DNA of 64,000 nt from BOKV01 sp041397525. GTDB taxonomy: Bacteria; Pseudomonadota; Alphaproteobacteria; Rhizobiales; Rhizobiaceae. The notes under the pieces are model-generated. The model was not told where the DNA came from. It did not search any database and saw only the letters and a list, made by a program, of their open reading frames with translations. This document shows positions 49,997 through 58,980 of this stretch, piece after piece. Every line of letters begins with the position of its first letter. Position 1 is the stretch's first letter. The stretch spans positions 124,001 through 188,000 of the forward strand of contig JAWKWL010000003.1 in assembly GCA_041397525.1 (NCBI GenBank), in the 5' to 3' direction. The position numbers and the translations under genes are program-made.

Positions 49997-51444
49997 TGAG
50001 CCGGGGAGCTGCAGTCTCAGGCGAAGAAAACCCGAAGGTTGTTCACCTTGGCAAGCGGACGCAAACAGATGCCCGAAATGACATGGAGCAGGTTCCTGCT
50101 CTGAGGCGAAGTATTGCCTTGCTTTTGGCTTTGGCAGAAGCTGAAGCATCATTCAGGAACGAGCGGGATCAAAACCGCATCGCCCGTCTGCTTGCAAACG
50201 CCCTTGCAAGACTGCTTCTTGCCAATGCTGATGGCAATCCGGTGCCCGGCCAATGCATTGTTGCCGATTACCAAAGGGGCAAACTGGTAATTCGTGCCAT
50301 ATCGTCGGTTCACGAGATCAACCGTCGGGCGTCCCTGACCACCTGGCTTGCCAATGAACTCACAAGGGTAGTTTCTGGAACACGAAACCCGGAAAAGCTC
50401 TGCTTTTCCCTGGATTTGTCATCCGCACCTGAGCGTCGATACCCTTTTTCCCAGGGTCTGGGATTCCTCATCCCGTCACCTTCGAAATTCGATGACGGAC
50501 AGCATTTCGTGTTCATCTTGACCTCGAAACCGATGGACGAAAATGCAGAACCCGTCACGCGTCGTCTCGGTGAGGCTGCCATGCACGCGATCAGCGCGGG
50601 CCGAAACGGGCCGGGCAACCTGGTGCGTCTCGTCAACCGCCGCAACCTTGCCATCGCAGCCATGGCCCTGCTGGCGCTGATGCTGCTACCTGTGCCGATG
50701 ACGGTGCTTGCGCCGGCGGAAGTTGTTCCAAGCGAACCCTTCGTCGTTGCGGCCCCCATCTCCGGCGTGATCGAAAAGATACATGTGCGCCCTGATGCGC
50801 AGGTCGTGAAGGGCGAGCCGGTGTTCAGCTATCGCAAGACCGAGTTGCAAGGCAGGCTCGACATCGCCCGCCAGAATGCAGCCGTCGCAGCTGCCCGCCT
50901 GCGCCGGGCACAACAGGATTCGCTCGGATCAGGTGCCGGCACGCGTGACCTCGCCATTGCCGCCAGTGAGTATCAGCTGGCGCTTGCAGAGCAACAGCAG
51001 GCAGCCCGCCAACTGGCATTGGCAGATGTCACGGCGCCTGCCTCGGGCATTGCAATTCTTCCCGACCCCCAACAATTGTCCGGCAAGCCGGTCCAGACGG
51101 GTGAACGCATCATGCGCATCGCTGACCCGAAGCGAATTGAAATCCGTATCGACCTGGCGGTCTCGGATTCGATTGTGCTCGGCGATGGCAAGTCAGGGCG
51201 ATTGTTCCTCGATGCCGAACCCCTCAATATTCATCACCTCACCGTGGTTGATCGCAGCTATCAGGCCATGCGTGCGGCAACGGGAAAGATGGTCTACCGG
51301 CTGACAGCTTTGGTTGATGATGCCGGTTTCACTTCCCGGATCGGAATGCGCGGCACGGCCCAGATTCATGGCAATACTACCGTACTTGGCCTGTTTCTTT
51401 TTCGGCGCCCGATCAGCGCAATCAGGCAGCGGATTGGCTGGTGA
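49996..51444 (+). CDS. HlyD-like adaptor with a large cytoplasmic N-terminal domain
   Basis: A 482-residue protein. Residues 1 to about 210 are soluble and presumably cytoplasmic, with an amphipathic start (LLALAEAEASFRNERDQNRI) and mixed alpha/beta character; I do not recognise the domain, though a GAF-like fold is possible. One membrane helix spans about 217-238 (NLAIAAMALLALMLLPVPMT). The periplasmic part is HlyD-like: lipoyl strand VVAAPISGVIEKIHVRPDAQ, a coiled hairpin of about 60 residues, LADVTAPASGIAIL and a beta-barrel. It overlaps both neighbours (TGATG and GTGA), implying stoichiometric translation. The cytoplasmic domain might sense or grip the cargo. Confidence 0.8.
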   Translation: MSRGAAVSGEENPKVVHLGKRTQTDARNDMEQVPALRRSIALLLALAEAEASFRNERDQNRIARLLANALARLLLANADGNPVPGQCIVADYQRGKLVIRAISSVHEINRRASLTTWLANELTRVVSGTRNPEKLCFSLDLSSAPERRYPFSQGLGFLIPSPSKFDDGQHFVFILTSKPMDENAEPVTRRLGEAAMHAISAGRNGPGNLVRLVNRRNLAIAAMALLALMLLPVPMTVLAPAEVVPSEPFVVAAPISGVIEKIHVRPDAQVVKGEPVFSYRKTELQGRLDIARQNAAVAAARLRRAQQDSLGSGAGTRDLAIAASEYQLALAEQQQAARQLALADVTAPASGIAILPDPQQLSGKPVQTGERIMRIADPKRIEIRIDLAVSDSIVLGDGKSGRLFLDAEPLNIHHLTVVDRSYQAMRAATGKMVYRLTALVDDAGFTSRIGMRGTAQIHGNTTVLGLFLFRRPISAIRQRIGW

Positions 51445-53585
51445 GTGTGCAGATGCGTGCCGCGCCCGGCGCAAGGATGAAAGATCCGGCAGAGGACCTG
51501 TTTCCAGGTCTGCGGGAAGATCTCGATATCTTCAGGTCAGGCACCGGCTGCATCCTGCAGGATGGATTGTCGGGAAAGAATTTCAGGATCGGAAAGGAGG
51601 CATTTGCAATCCTGTGTTGCCTGGACAGCGGTTCGTTTGAACGTATCGCAATCAGGGCAGGCAACCTGTGCGGCACTGCTGTCACCACGAACGATGTTGC
51701 CAGTCTGGCGAACTTTCTTTCAACCCATGGTTTGGTTGACAGTCGCAGGACAGGCGATCCTCCGGCAAAGCCTTCCGGCCTGATGGGCAGGCTGCCCATT
51801 CTGCGCTTGCTGTCCTCGCTGTCGTTCATCCGTGTCCCACTGTTTTGCCCGGAGCCCTTCCTGAAATTGGCCTGGCCAGTGGTTGGACCAATATTCACCC
51901 GAGCCGGGTTGTGTTCAATTCTGCTCGCAGGACTTTGCGGAACTTATCTCGCTTCAAGGCAGTGGGATGTTTTCAGCACGACCTTCATGTCTTTCCTGTC
52001 ATTTGAAGGTGCCCTGGTTTTCACTGCCGGAATTGCATTGCTGATGCTGTGTCACGAAATGGGCCATGCTTTCATGGCACACAAATTCGGTGTTCGTGTC
52101 CCGGTGATCGGTCTGGCATTCATGTATTTCGTGCCGGTCCTTTATACCGATACGACCGACGCATGGCGGCTGCAGGATGAGCGGTCGCGCCGCCTCATTG
52201 ATGCAGGTGGTATTATTGCCGATCTTTCTGTTGCAGCCCTTGCAACGCTGACTTGGTCCTTTTTGGAAGATGGATCTTTTCGCTCGTTGGTATTTTCACT
52301 TGCCACGATTTCCTGGATCGCCAGCCTCGCGGTCAACCTGAATCCGCTGATGCGGTTTGACGGTTACTACCTGTTCTCAAGTCTTGTCGGCGTTGAAAAC
52401 CTGCATCCACGTGGCTTTGCTCTCGCGCGTTGGCATCTGCGCGAATGCCTTTTCGCGCTTGGCGATCAGCCACCCGAGCGACTGCCCGCCATGCACCATG
52501 CGATCCTCCTTGCTCATGCTTATGCAAGCTGGATTTACCGGCTGCTGCTGGCACTGGCCATTGCCACTGCTGCCTGGCACCTTGTTTCCAAGGTTGTGGG
52601 CATGGCTTTGTTCATCGGCTATCTGGCCATGATGGTGGCGCAGCCTGTAGCCAATGAACTTGCTGCCTGGCGGAAGCGTATCGGTGACATCCGGGCGTCG
52701 GGCCGCTCGCGATACACCGGTCTGGCCCTGTTGGGACTCATCCTGTTTTCCCTGATCCCACTGCCGCATTGGGTCGCTATTCCTGTCGTGGCAGGCCATG
52801 AACACGAAACTGTGTTGCACGCTCCCGCTTCTGGTTTCCTGCAACAACTCCATCTCGTTTCAGGCCAGACATTCCACTCGGGTGATGTGATGGCGGTCAT
52901 CAAGTCGCCGGAAATCGAATCAGGGATGGACCTTGCGAGATTGCGCATCCAACTCCTTGAAACCCGAATTCGTCGCATAACCGCAGATGCCTCAGATCGC
53001 TCGCTGGTAACTGTGCTTGGCAATGAACTCGAAACTGAAAGACGTTCTCTCAAGAACTATGAAGACCTGCTTGCTGACATGGTCTTGCGCGCGCCGTTTG
53101 ACGGCAGGGTTGGCTATGTCGATCCGGAACTCACGCACGCAATGTGGATCAATACCGAAGCGCCTCTGGCTTATCTCCACAGCGAGGATGGTGGCAGATT
53201 GCGTGGAATGGTCAGCGAGGCCGACATTCTGCAGTTGGGTCCTGGCTTCAACGGTCGTTTCATTCCGGACGATCCGCTATTGCCGTCTTGCCAGGTTGTG
53301 CTCGAACGGCTTGCTCCCATGCCTGCTGCGGGTTTCGCCCAGCCGGAGCTGGCGGACAGCGAAGACAGCATTGTGCCGGTGGAACAGCCCGGCATTGCCG
53401 ATGATACCGTCGTCCCGCACGGCAACTGGTATGAAGCGGGTCTTGTGCCGCCGGGTCATGATTGCCCCGATACCTCCATCGCCAGCAAACGTGGCATTGT
53501 TCGCATCCACGCCGGTTATTCGAGCATCCTGTCCGCAGTGTTCAAGCGCATTGCCAGGGTGGTGATCCGCGAAAGCGGGTTTTGA
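51441..53585 (+). CDS. M50 site-2-protease-like membrane metalloprotease fused to an adaptor domain
   Basis: A 714-residue protein starting with GTG at 51441, overlapping the upstream stop by 4 nt. Residues about 15-105 look like a small winged-helix/PqqD-type domain (CILQDGLSGKNFRIGKEAFA; VASLANFLSTHGLVD). A membrane domain of about eight helices follows with the M50 zinc motif HEMGH (205-209) and the distal NPLMRFDG (Asn301, Asp307). The C-terminal third is a HlyD-like adaptor with a lipoyl pair (LHAPASGFLQQL; VLRAPFDGRVGYVD). The protease residues look intact. It ends the five-gene cluster and is the only energy-free candidate for moving or cutting the giant protein. Confidence 0.82.
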   Translation: MSVQMRAAPGARMKDPAEDLFPGLREDLDIFRSGTGCILQDGLSGKNFRIGKEAFAILCCLDSGSFERIAIRAGNLCGTAVTTNDVASLANFLSTHGLVDSRRTGDPPAKPSGLMGRLPILRLLSSLSFIRVPLFCPEPFLKLAWPVVGPIFTRAGLCSILLAGLCGTYLASRQWDVFSTTFMSFLSFEGALVFTAGIALLMLCHEMGHAFMAHKFGVRVPVIGLAFMYFVPVLYTDTTDAWRLQDERSRRLIDAGGIIADLSVAALATLTWSFLEDGSFRSLVFSLATISWIASLAVNLNPLMRFDGYYLFSSLVGVENLHPRGFALARWHLRECLFALGDQPPERLPAMHHAILLAHAYASWIYRLLLALAIATAAWHLVSKVVGMALFIGYLAMMVAQPVANELAAWRKRIGDIRASGRSRYTGLALLGLILFSLIPLPHWVAIPVVAGHEHETVLHAPASGFLQQLHLVSGQTFHSGDVMAVIKSPEIESGMDLARLRIQLLETRIRRITADASDRSLVTVLGNELETERRSLKNYEDLLADMVLRAPFDGRVGYVDPELTHAMWINTEAPLAYLHSEDGGRLRGMVSEADILQLGPGFNGRFIPDDPLLPSCQVVLERLAPMPAAGFAQPELADSEDSIVPVEQPGIADDTVVPHGNWYEAGLVPPGHDCPDTSIASKRGIVRIHAGYSSILSAVFKRIARVVIRESGF

Positions 53586-53654
53586 GCAGCTTGCAGCAAA
53601 CACCGGCTGCGGCTAGAGCGTAGTCGAACAACTGTTCAGACCCGGTGAAAAATC

Positions 53655-54164
53655 ATGCCACAAGCCCTGCGCCCCAAACCGCTGACCCGTGACGCCTTCG
53701 CGCCCTTTGGCGATGTCATTGCCACCACCGGTGCCGACAGTTTCCTGATCAACAACGGCTCGACGATCCGCTTCCATGACCTTGCCAGGGTTGAGGCCGC
53801 CGGAATTGAGGCTCGAACGCTTGTCAACATATTTCGCGGGCAACCATTTGCCGCTCCCGTCACCATTGCCATGATGGAGCGTCACCCGCTGGGCAGCCAG
53901 GCATTCTTCCCACTGCAGTCCCATCCATACATGGTAGTGGTGGCTCCGGATGTGGCTGGCAAGCCGGGCGATCCGCAGGCATTTGTCGTGCGGCCCGATG
54001 CAGGCGGACTGGTCGGCGTCAACTATGCCCGCAACATCTGGCACCACCCACTGATCTCGCTGGAGGAAGTGAGCGATTTCCTCGTGGTCGACAGGGGTGG
54101 GGAGGGCGTCAATCTCGAAGAATATTTCTTCGAAACGCCTTTCGTCATCGCTTCACTTGACTGA
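53655..54164 (+). CDS. allA: ureidoglycolate lyase
   Basis: A 169-residue cupin-fold enzyme that splits ureidoglycolate into glyoxylate and urea in purine (allantoin) catabolism. Family residues include LTRDAFAPFGDVI, MMERHPLGSQAFFPL and GVNYARNIWHHPLISL. It starts at ATG 53655. Its 3' end overlaps the convergent xdhC gene by 20 nt. XdhC serves xanthine dehydrogenase, so the two genes belong to the same purine pathway although they face each other. Confidence 0.94.
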   Translation: MPQALRPKPLTRDAFAPFGDVIATTGADSFLINNGSTIRFHDLARVEAAGIEARTLVNIFRGQPFAAPVTIAMMERHPLGSQAFFPLQSHPYMVVVAPDVAGKPGDPQAFVVRPDAGGLVGVNYARNIWHHPLISLEEVSDFLVVDRGGEGVNLEEYFFETPFVIASLD

Positions 54165-54981
54165 GCTTGTCCGCAGACAAGGCCGTGAGTATTTCAGCAG
54201 CCGTAAGCGCCGCAATCACTTCCGGCCGCTTGTCACGAACCGTTGAGCCGCCGATAGGACAGGTCAGTTTTTCGCCAAGGCTCTTGTCATAGCCGTTTTC
54301 CGTGAGCCATGAGCAAAATACAGCGCGCTTTGTCGCTGAGCCGATCATGCCGCAATAGGAAGCGTCCCCTCGTGCCAAAGCCTCGGCAGTGATCAGGAAG
54401 TCGAGGCCGTGCGAATGCGTCATTGCCACAAACGCGCTGTTGGGTGGCGCCTGGCGAATTTCGGATTCGGGCATTGCGCTGATGACCATTGACCCAGGGT
54501 GATCAAAGCCCGCCAACGCTTCGGCGCGTGTATCAATCAGCATCGTTGCAAGTGGCAACGGCGCCAAAGCCCGCGCCAGCGCCTTGCCGGTATGGCCTGC
54601 GCCAAAGACCAGCACTTGCGGCAATCCATGTTGCTGTGCTTTGGCCTGGATTTCCAATTCCCCGATCAGTGCCGCATCAACCATCTGGAAATCCAGCCTC
54701 ACACGCCCCCCGCAACATTGACCGATTTCCGGACCAAGCGGAACCTCCAGCGAGGCGGCCTTGCCAGAACCGGTAATGAGCGCGCGCGCCTTTTCGATGG
54801 CCAGCCATTCCAATTGGCCGCCGCCGATCGTGCCTGCCAAGGCACTGGCTGTTACACTCATCACCGCGTCATTGTCACGAGGCGCTGATCCACGAACTGC
54901 GTCGACGCGCACGACGACCACAGGCTCTCCGTGCTCAAACCACTCCCTGACTCTTACGTAATGGGAAATTTCGATTGCCAA
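54145..54981 (-). CDS. xdhC: XdhC family molybdenum cofactor maturation protein
   Basis: A 278-residue protein that delivers sulfurated molybdenum cofactor to xanthine dehydrogenase. The N-terminal XdhC/CoxI domain shows VDAVRGSAPRDNDAVMSVT and TIGGGQLEW; the C-terminal Rossmann domain shows VLVFGAGHTGKALARAL, MTHSHGLDFLI and YCGMIGSATKRAVF. The start is taken as TTG at 54981 (AGGAAAG 11 nt upstream), since no ATG or GTG is available near the family start and the longer frame has unrelated sequence. No xanthine dehydrogenase gene is in the window; the molybdenum enzyme at 58981-62700 is a possible alternative client. Confidence 0.88.
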   Translation of the reverse strand: MAIEISHYVRVREWFEHGEPVVVVRVDAVRGSAPRDNDAVMSVTASALAGTIGGGQLEWLAIEKARALITGSGKAASLEVPLGPEIGQCCGGRVRLDFQMVDAALIGELEIQAKAQQHGLPQVLVFGAGHTGKALARALAPLPLATMLIDTRAEALAGFDHPGSMVISAMPESEIRQAPPNSAFVAMTHSHGLDFLITAEALARGDASYCGMIGSATKRAVFCSWLTENGYDKSLGEKLTCPIGGSTVRDKRPEVIAALTAAEILTALSADKLSQVKR

Positions 54982-55105
54982 ATGCGGTTGCGCTTTCCTA
55001 ATGTGGGCCCAATGGAATTCGTGGGCATTGCTGTCGCGATTCTGTATCCGGTTGTTCCGGAATACAAGCCGCCCGACACATGCCGGGAAATGCGGAGGGG
55101 AAATC

Positions 55106-56302
55106 ATGGATCTTGAATTCAGCGATAGCGAAAATGCCTTCCGGGAGGAAGTCCGGGAGTTTTTGCGCAAGAAACTGCCGGAGCGCCTTTCCCGCAAGGT
55201 GAAACTCGGCAAGCGCCTGACCAAGGCCGATATGGAGGAATGGCACGCTGCCCTGAATTCCAACGGCTGGCTTGCGCCCAATTGGCCGGTTGAATGGGGC
55301 GGTGCCGGCTGGTCCGCAGTCCAGAACCATATCTATGACGAAGAGGCTTGGGCAGCGGGTGCGCCACGGGTCATCCCCTTTGGCTTGAACATGCTGGCGC
55401 CGGTGTTGATCAAGTTCGGTTCCGACGCGCAGAAAAGACATTACCTGCCGCGCATCCTCGATGGCACCGACTGGTGGTGCCAGGGTTATTCCGAGCCGGG
55501 TTCTGGCTCCGACCTCGCCTCGCTCAAGACCAAGGCCGAGCGCCAGGGCGACCACTACATTGTCAACGGCCAGAAGACGTGGACAACGCTCGGTCATTAC
55601 GCAGACTGGATATTCTGCCTCGTGCGCACGTCCTCCGAAGGCAAGCCGCAGGAAGGCATTTCGTTCCTGCTGATCGACATGAAGACACCCGGCATTACCG
55701 TGCGGCCAATCATCCTTCTGGATGGTGAGCACGAGGTGAATGAGGTGTTCTTTGACAATGTGAAAGTGCCGGCTGAAAACCTTGTCGGTGAAGAGAACAA
55801 GGGCTGGACCTACGCCAAATACCTGCTGACGCACGAGCGTACCGGAACCGCCAATATCGGCAATTCGAATGCGGCACTCGCGCAACTCAAGGAGATTGCA
55901 AACCGCAGCATGAAAGGTGGCAAGCCGCTGGCGAAGGATCCGTATTTCGCTGCACGCATGGCCAATGTCGAGATTGACCTTGAAGCCATGAAAACCACCA
56001 ATCTGCGCATATTGGTGGAAGCCGATTCCGGGGCCGCGCCGGGACCTGAAAGCTCGATGCTGAAGATCAAGGGCACTGTCATCCGCCAGGAGATCAATGA
56101 TCTGGCCCGCCGCGCGCTTGGTCCCATGGCGCTGCCCTTTGTTTCCGAGGCAATGGACGACGGCTACAACGAGCCATCGATTGGCCCCGAAGACGCCAAT
56201 GCGCTTGCGAGCGATTATTTCAACAACAGGAAGCTGTCGATTTTTGCCGGATCAAACGAGATCCAGCGCGGCATCATTTCCAAGACCAAACTCGGGCTTT
56301 GA
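55106..56302 (+). CDS. acyl-CoA dehydrogenase, pimeloyl-CoA dehydrogenase large-subunit type
   Basis: A 398-residue flavoprotein. It matches the PimC-like pattern: MDLEFSDSENAFREEVREFL, WWCQGYSEPGSGSDLASLKT, GQKTWTTLGHYADWIFCLVR, EVNEVFFDNVKVPAENLVGE and FAGSNEIQRGIISK. The ATG at 55106 has GGAGGGG 5 nt upstream; the longer frame is not family-like. Only 3 nt separate it from the second subunit gene, with which it should form a heteromeric enzyme oxidising dicarboxyl- or other acyl-CoA esters. The substrate is inferred from similarity. Confidence 0.9.
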   Translation: MDLEFSDSENAFREEVREFLRKKLPERLSRKVKLGKRLTKADMEEWHAALNSNGWLAPNWPVEWGGAGWSAVQNHIYDEEAWAAGAPRVIPFGLNMLAPVLIKFGSDAQKRHYLPRILDGTDWWCQGYSEPGSGSDLASLKTKAERQGDHYIVNGQKTWTTLGHYADWIFCLVRTSSEGKPQEGISFLLIDMKTPGITVRPIILLDGEHEVNEVFFDNVKVPAENLVGEENKGWTYAKYLLTHERTGTANIGNSNAALAQLKEIANRSMKGGKPLAKDPYFAARMANVEIDLEAMKTTNLRILVEADSGAAPGPESSMLKIKGTVIRQEINDLARRALGPMALPFVSEAMDDGYNEPSIGPEDANALASDYFNNRKLSIFAGSNEIQRGIISKTKLGL

Positions 56303-56305
56303 CAC

Positions 56306-57421
56306 ATGGATTTTCGACTGGGTGAAGACCAGCGCATGCTGGCGGAGACACTGGCACGCTTCCTCAAGGAAAATTATGCCATCGACAGGCGACATGAATT
56401 TGCCCGGATGGAGGGCGGCTTCTCACGAGACATGTGGGAGGCATTTGCTGATCTGGGTGTGATCGGCGCGCTGTTTTCCGAAGAGGCAGGCGGCTTTGGC
56501 GGATCTGGCGATGACCTGATGGTCGTGTTTGAGGCATTGGGCCGTGCCCTCGTGGTCGAGCCATTCCTGCCCACACTGCTTGCCGGCTCCGCCATTGCCG
56601 ATGCCGGATCGCGGACACACACTGCCATGCTGGAATCTGTCATTGCCGGAGAAACGATGGTCGCAATGGCCCATGGCGAACAGGCGGCTCGTTATGACCT
56701 CGACCATGTTGAGACAAGGGCAACCGAAACTGGCGGCAACTGGAAGATCAACGGCGCGAAATCGGTGGTTCTCGGCGGCGGCAATGCTGACAGGCTCGTC
56801 GTTTCCGCCCGCACGTCTGGCGGCGCAACCGATGATAAGGGCATCTCGCTTTTCATCGTTGATCCCTCCGCTGGCGGAGTGATTGTTCGCGACTACGGCA
56901 CGGTCGATGGTTACCCCTCAGCTGAAATCAGCTTCGAAGACGCGGTTGGCGAACCACTTGGGGTCGTCGGCAAGGCGTTGCCGGTGATCGAGAAGGCGCA
57001 TGCTCGCGCCATCGTGGCATTGAGCGCTGAAGTGCTGGGCGCGATGGAAGTCGCCAAGGACATGACGGTCGAATACATGCATACCCGCAAGCAGTTTGGC
57101 GTCATCATCGGCAAGTTCCAGGCACTGCAGCACCGCATGGCCGATGTGCTGATCGAGATCGAGCAGATGCGCTCCTCGCTGATCAATGCGGCGGGCAATC
57201 TGGAAAGTGAACGCAAGCGCCGCGAGTGGGCCATCTCGGCCTGCAAGAACCTCGCGGGTCGCGCGGGCAGGCAGGTTGCCGAAGAGGCCATCCAGATCCA
57301 TGGCGGCATGGGCATGACCTGGGAATATCCCGTCGGCCACTTCGCCAAGCACATCATCATGGCCGATCACCTGTTCGGCGATACGGACCACCACCTCGAA
57401 CGGTTCATCAAGATGGGCTGA
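56306..57421 (+). CDS. acyl-CoA dehydrogenase, pimeloyl-CoA dehydrogenase small-subunit type
   Basis: A 371-residue partner of the preceding dehydrogenase. It shows EEAGGFGGSGDDLMVVFEALGR and the partial FAD-binding half with YMHTRKQFGVIIGKFQALQH. QIHGGMGMTWEYPVGHFAKH, near the C terminus, contributes to flavin binding. Its overall pattern follows PimD-like subunits, which are usually catalytically weaker and pair with a PimC-like subunit. It begins 3 nt after that gene. Confidence 0.89.
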   Translation: MDFRLGEDQRMLAETLARFLKENYAIDRRHEFARMEGGFSRDMWEAFADLGVIGALFSEEAGGFGGSGDDLMVVFEALGRALVVEPFLPTLLAGSAIADAGSRTHTAMLESVIAGETMVAMAHGEQAARYDLDHVETRATETGGNWKINGAKSVVLGGGNADRLVVSARTSGGATDDKGISLFIVDPSAGGVIVRDYGTVDGYPSAEISFEDAVGEPLGVVGKALPVIEKAHARAIVALSAEVLGAMEVAKDMTVEYMHTRKQFGVIIGKFQALQHRMADVLIEIEQMRSSLINAAGNLESERKRREWAISACKNLAGRAGRQVAEEAIQIHGGMGMTWEYPVGHFAKHIIMADHLFGDTDHHLERFIKMG

Positions 57422-57461
57422 TGGGCTTGCCCCCGCCCTGTCGTTGCGGCAGGTTTGCCGC

Positions 57462-58715
57462 ATGACCGATTCCCTGCGCCTTGTGTCCGCCGCCCTCATG
57501 CTTTTGTTGCTGGGGGTCACACCCTCTGCCGCACTCGACAAGCAGGCAGTCGAGCGGCAGTTTCAAACCTGGCTGAAATCCGATCTTTGGCCCGAGGCAA
57601 GCCGCGCCGGCGTTTCTGCCGCCCGTTTCAACGAGGCCTTTGCCGGTATCACCCTCAATTGGAAACTGCCGGATCTGGTGCCGCCCGGTGAAAAACCGCA
57701 GCCACAGAAGAACCAGCATCAGGCCGAGTTCGGCGCGCCGTCGCGCTATTTCTCCGAAAATGTGATTGGAGCAGTTGTCGCCGGCGGGCGCAGCCGCTTG
57801 GCCAGCCTCGCTACCACGCTCGCATCGATTGAACGCAAGACCGGTGTGCCGGGTCGTTTCCTTTTGGCGATCTGGGGACGTGAATCCGGTTTTGGTCGCG
57901 CAAAAATACCCTATGATGCCTTCGAGGTTCTGGGTACCAAGGCGTTCATGGCGAGCCGCAAGGAAATGTTCCGCCGTGAACTGGTCGCAGCCCTCGTCAT
58001 GCTGGAAAAGAACCTCGTCACACGCGCGATGATGAAATCGTCATGGGCGGGCGCATTGGGTCAGCCGCAATTCCTGCCAACTTCGTTTCTGGAACATGCC
58101 GCTGACGGTGATGGCGATGGCCGCGCCGATATCTGGAACTCCCAAGGCGATACGCTTGCCTCGATTGCCGGTTATCTGCGTCATCACGGCTGGCAATCCG
58201 GCCGCGACTGGGGCTTCGAGGTTACCGTCCCGGCGTCGCTGTCTTGCGCGCTGGAAGGACCCGACCAGGGGATGACAACGGCGAAATGGGCAGCACAGGG
58301 TGTAAAGCGCATTTCAGGAAAACCGTTTCCGGCAACTGAAGTGGCGCAGGAGACATTTCTCCTGATGCCGGCCGGCAGGCTTGGTCCGGCATTCCTTGTG
58401 ACGCCGAATTTCTACGTCATCAAGGACTACAACGAGAGCGATCTCTATGCATTGTTCATCGGCAACGCTGCTGACCGCATCCAGTGGGGCGGCGGTCCGT
58501 TCGTTGCTGGCTGGAGCGGGATCGACAAGCTTTACCGCTCGGATATCGCTGCCATGCAGCGCGGGCTGGAGAAACTGGGCCATGATGTTGGCGGCGCAGA
58601 CGGCCTGCCTGGTTTCAAAACACGCCGCTCGATTGGCAAATGGCAGGCTTCCGCCGGGCAGGAACCGGTCTGTTTTCCCTCACTGGCCGCCGTTGCCGGT
58701 CTGAAGCAGAAATAA
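57462..58715 (+). CDS. lytic murein transglycosylase, MltB family
   Basis: A 417-residue periplasmic enzyme that cleaves glycan strands to form 1,6-anhydro ends. It has a Sec signal (MTDSLRLVSAALMLLLLGVT, then PSAAL), the SLT_2 catalytic domain with the glutamate in IWGRESGFGR and SSWAGALGQPQFLPTSFLEH, AADGDGDGRADIW, and a C-terminal peptidoglycan-binding segment (MQRGLEKLGHDVGGADGLPG). The ATG at 57462 is preferred over a TTG at 57444. It stands between two catabolic units with no obvious partner. Confidence 0.93.
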   Translation: MTDSLRLVSAALMLLLLGVTPSAALDKQAVERQFQTWLKSDLWPEASRAGVSAARFNEAFAGITLNWKLPDLVPPGEKPQPQKNQHQAEFGAPSRYFSENVIGAVVAGGRSRLASLATTLASIERKTGVPGRFLLAIWGRESGFGRAKIPYDAFEVLGTKAFMASRKEMFRRELVAALVMLEKNLVTRAMMKSSWAGALGQPQFLPTSFLEHAADGDGDGRADIWNSQGDTLASIAGYLRHHGWQSGRDWGFEVTVPASLSCALEGPDQGMTTAKWAAQGVKRISGKPFPATEVAQETFLLMPAGRLGPAFLVTPNFYVIKDYNESDLYALFIGNAADRIQWGGGPFVAGWSGIDKLYRSDIAAMQRGLEKLGHDVGGADGLPGFKTRRSIGKWQASAGQEPVCFPSLAAVAGLKQK

Positions 58716-58980
58716 GTTCGCCTCTTTTTCAGGCTTGCCAAATTTTTGCTCATTGCGATTCAAGGTATTTTTCTGTGCTGGCTACTTGCGGGAGGCGGGT
58801 TCCTGCGCCAAACTTTACGGCAGATGTTTTCACCCGCACTCGCCGGTTGGCCATCTTCAGGGAGGAGGGCGGCTTGAGCCGCAACAACCGGGTGCCGTGC
58901 GCCCGGAACCTTTATTCTTCCCAACCTGTTCTTTCCTGGAAACCTTGTCCGGGATGTGTGCTGTTTAATGGAGGAAATTG

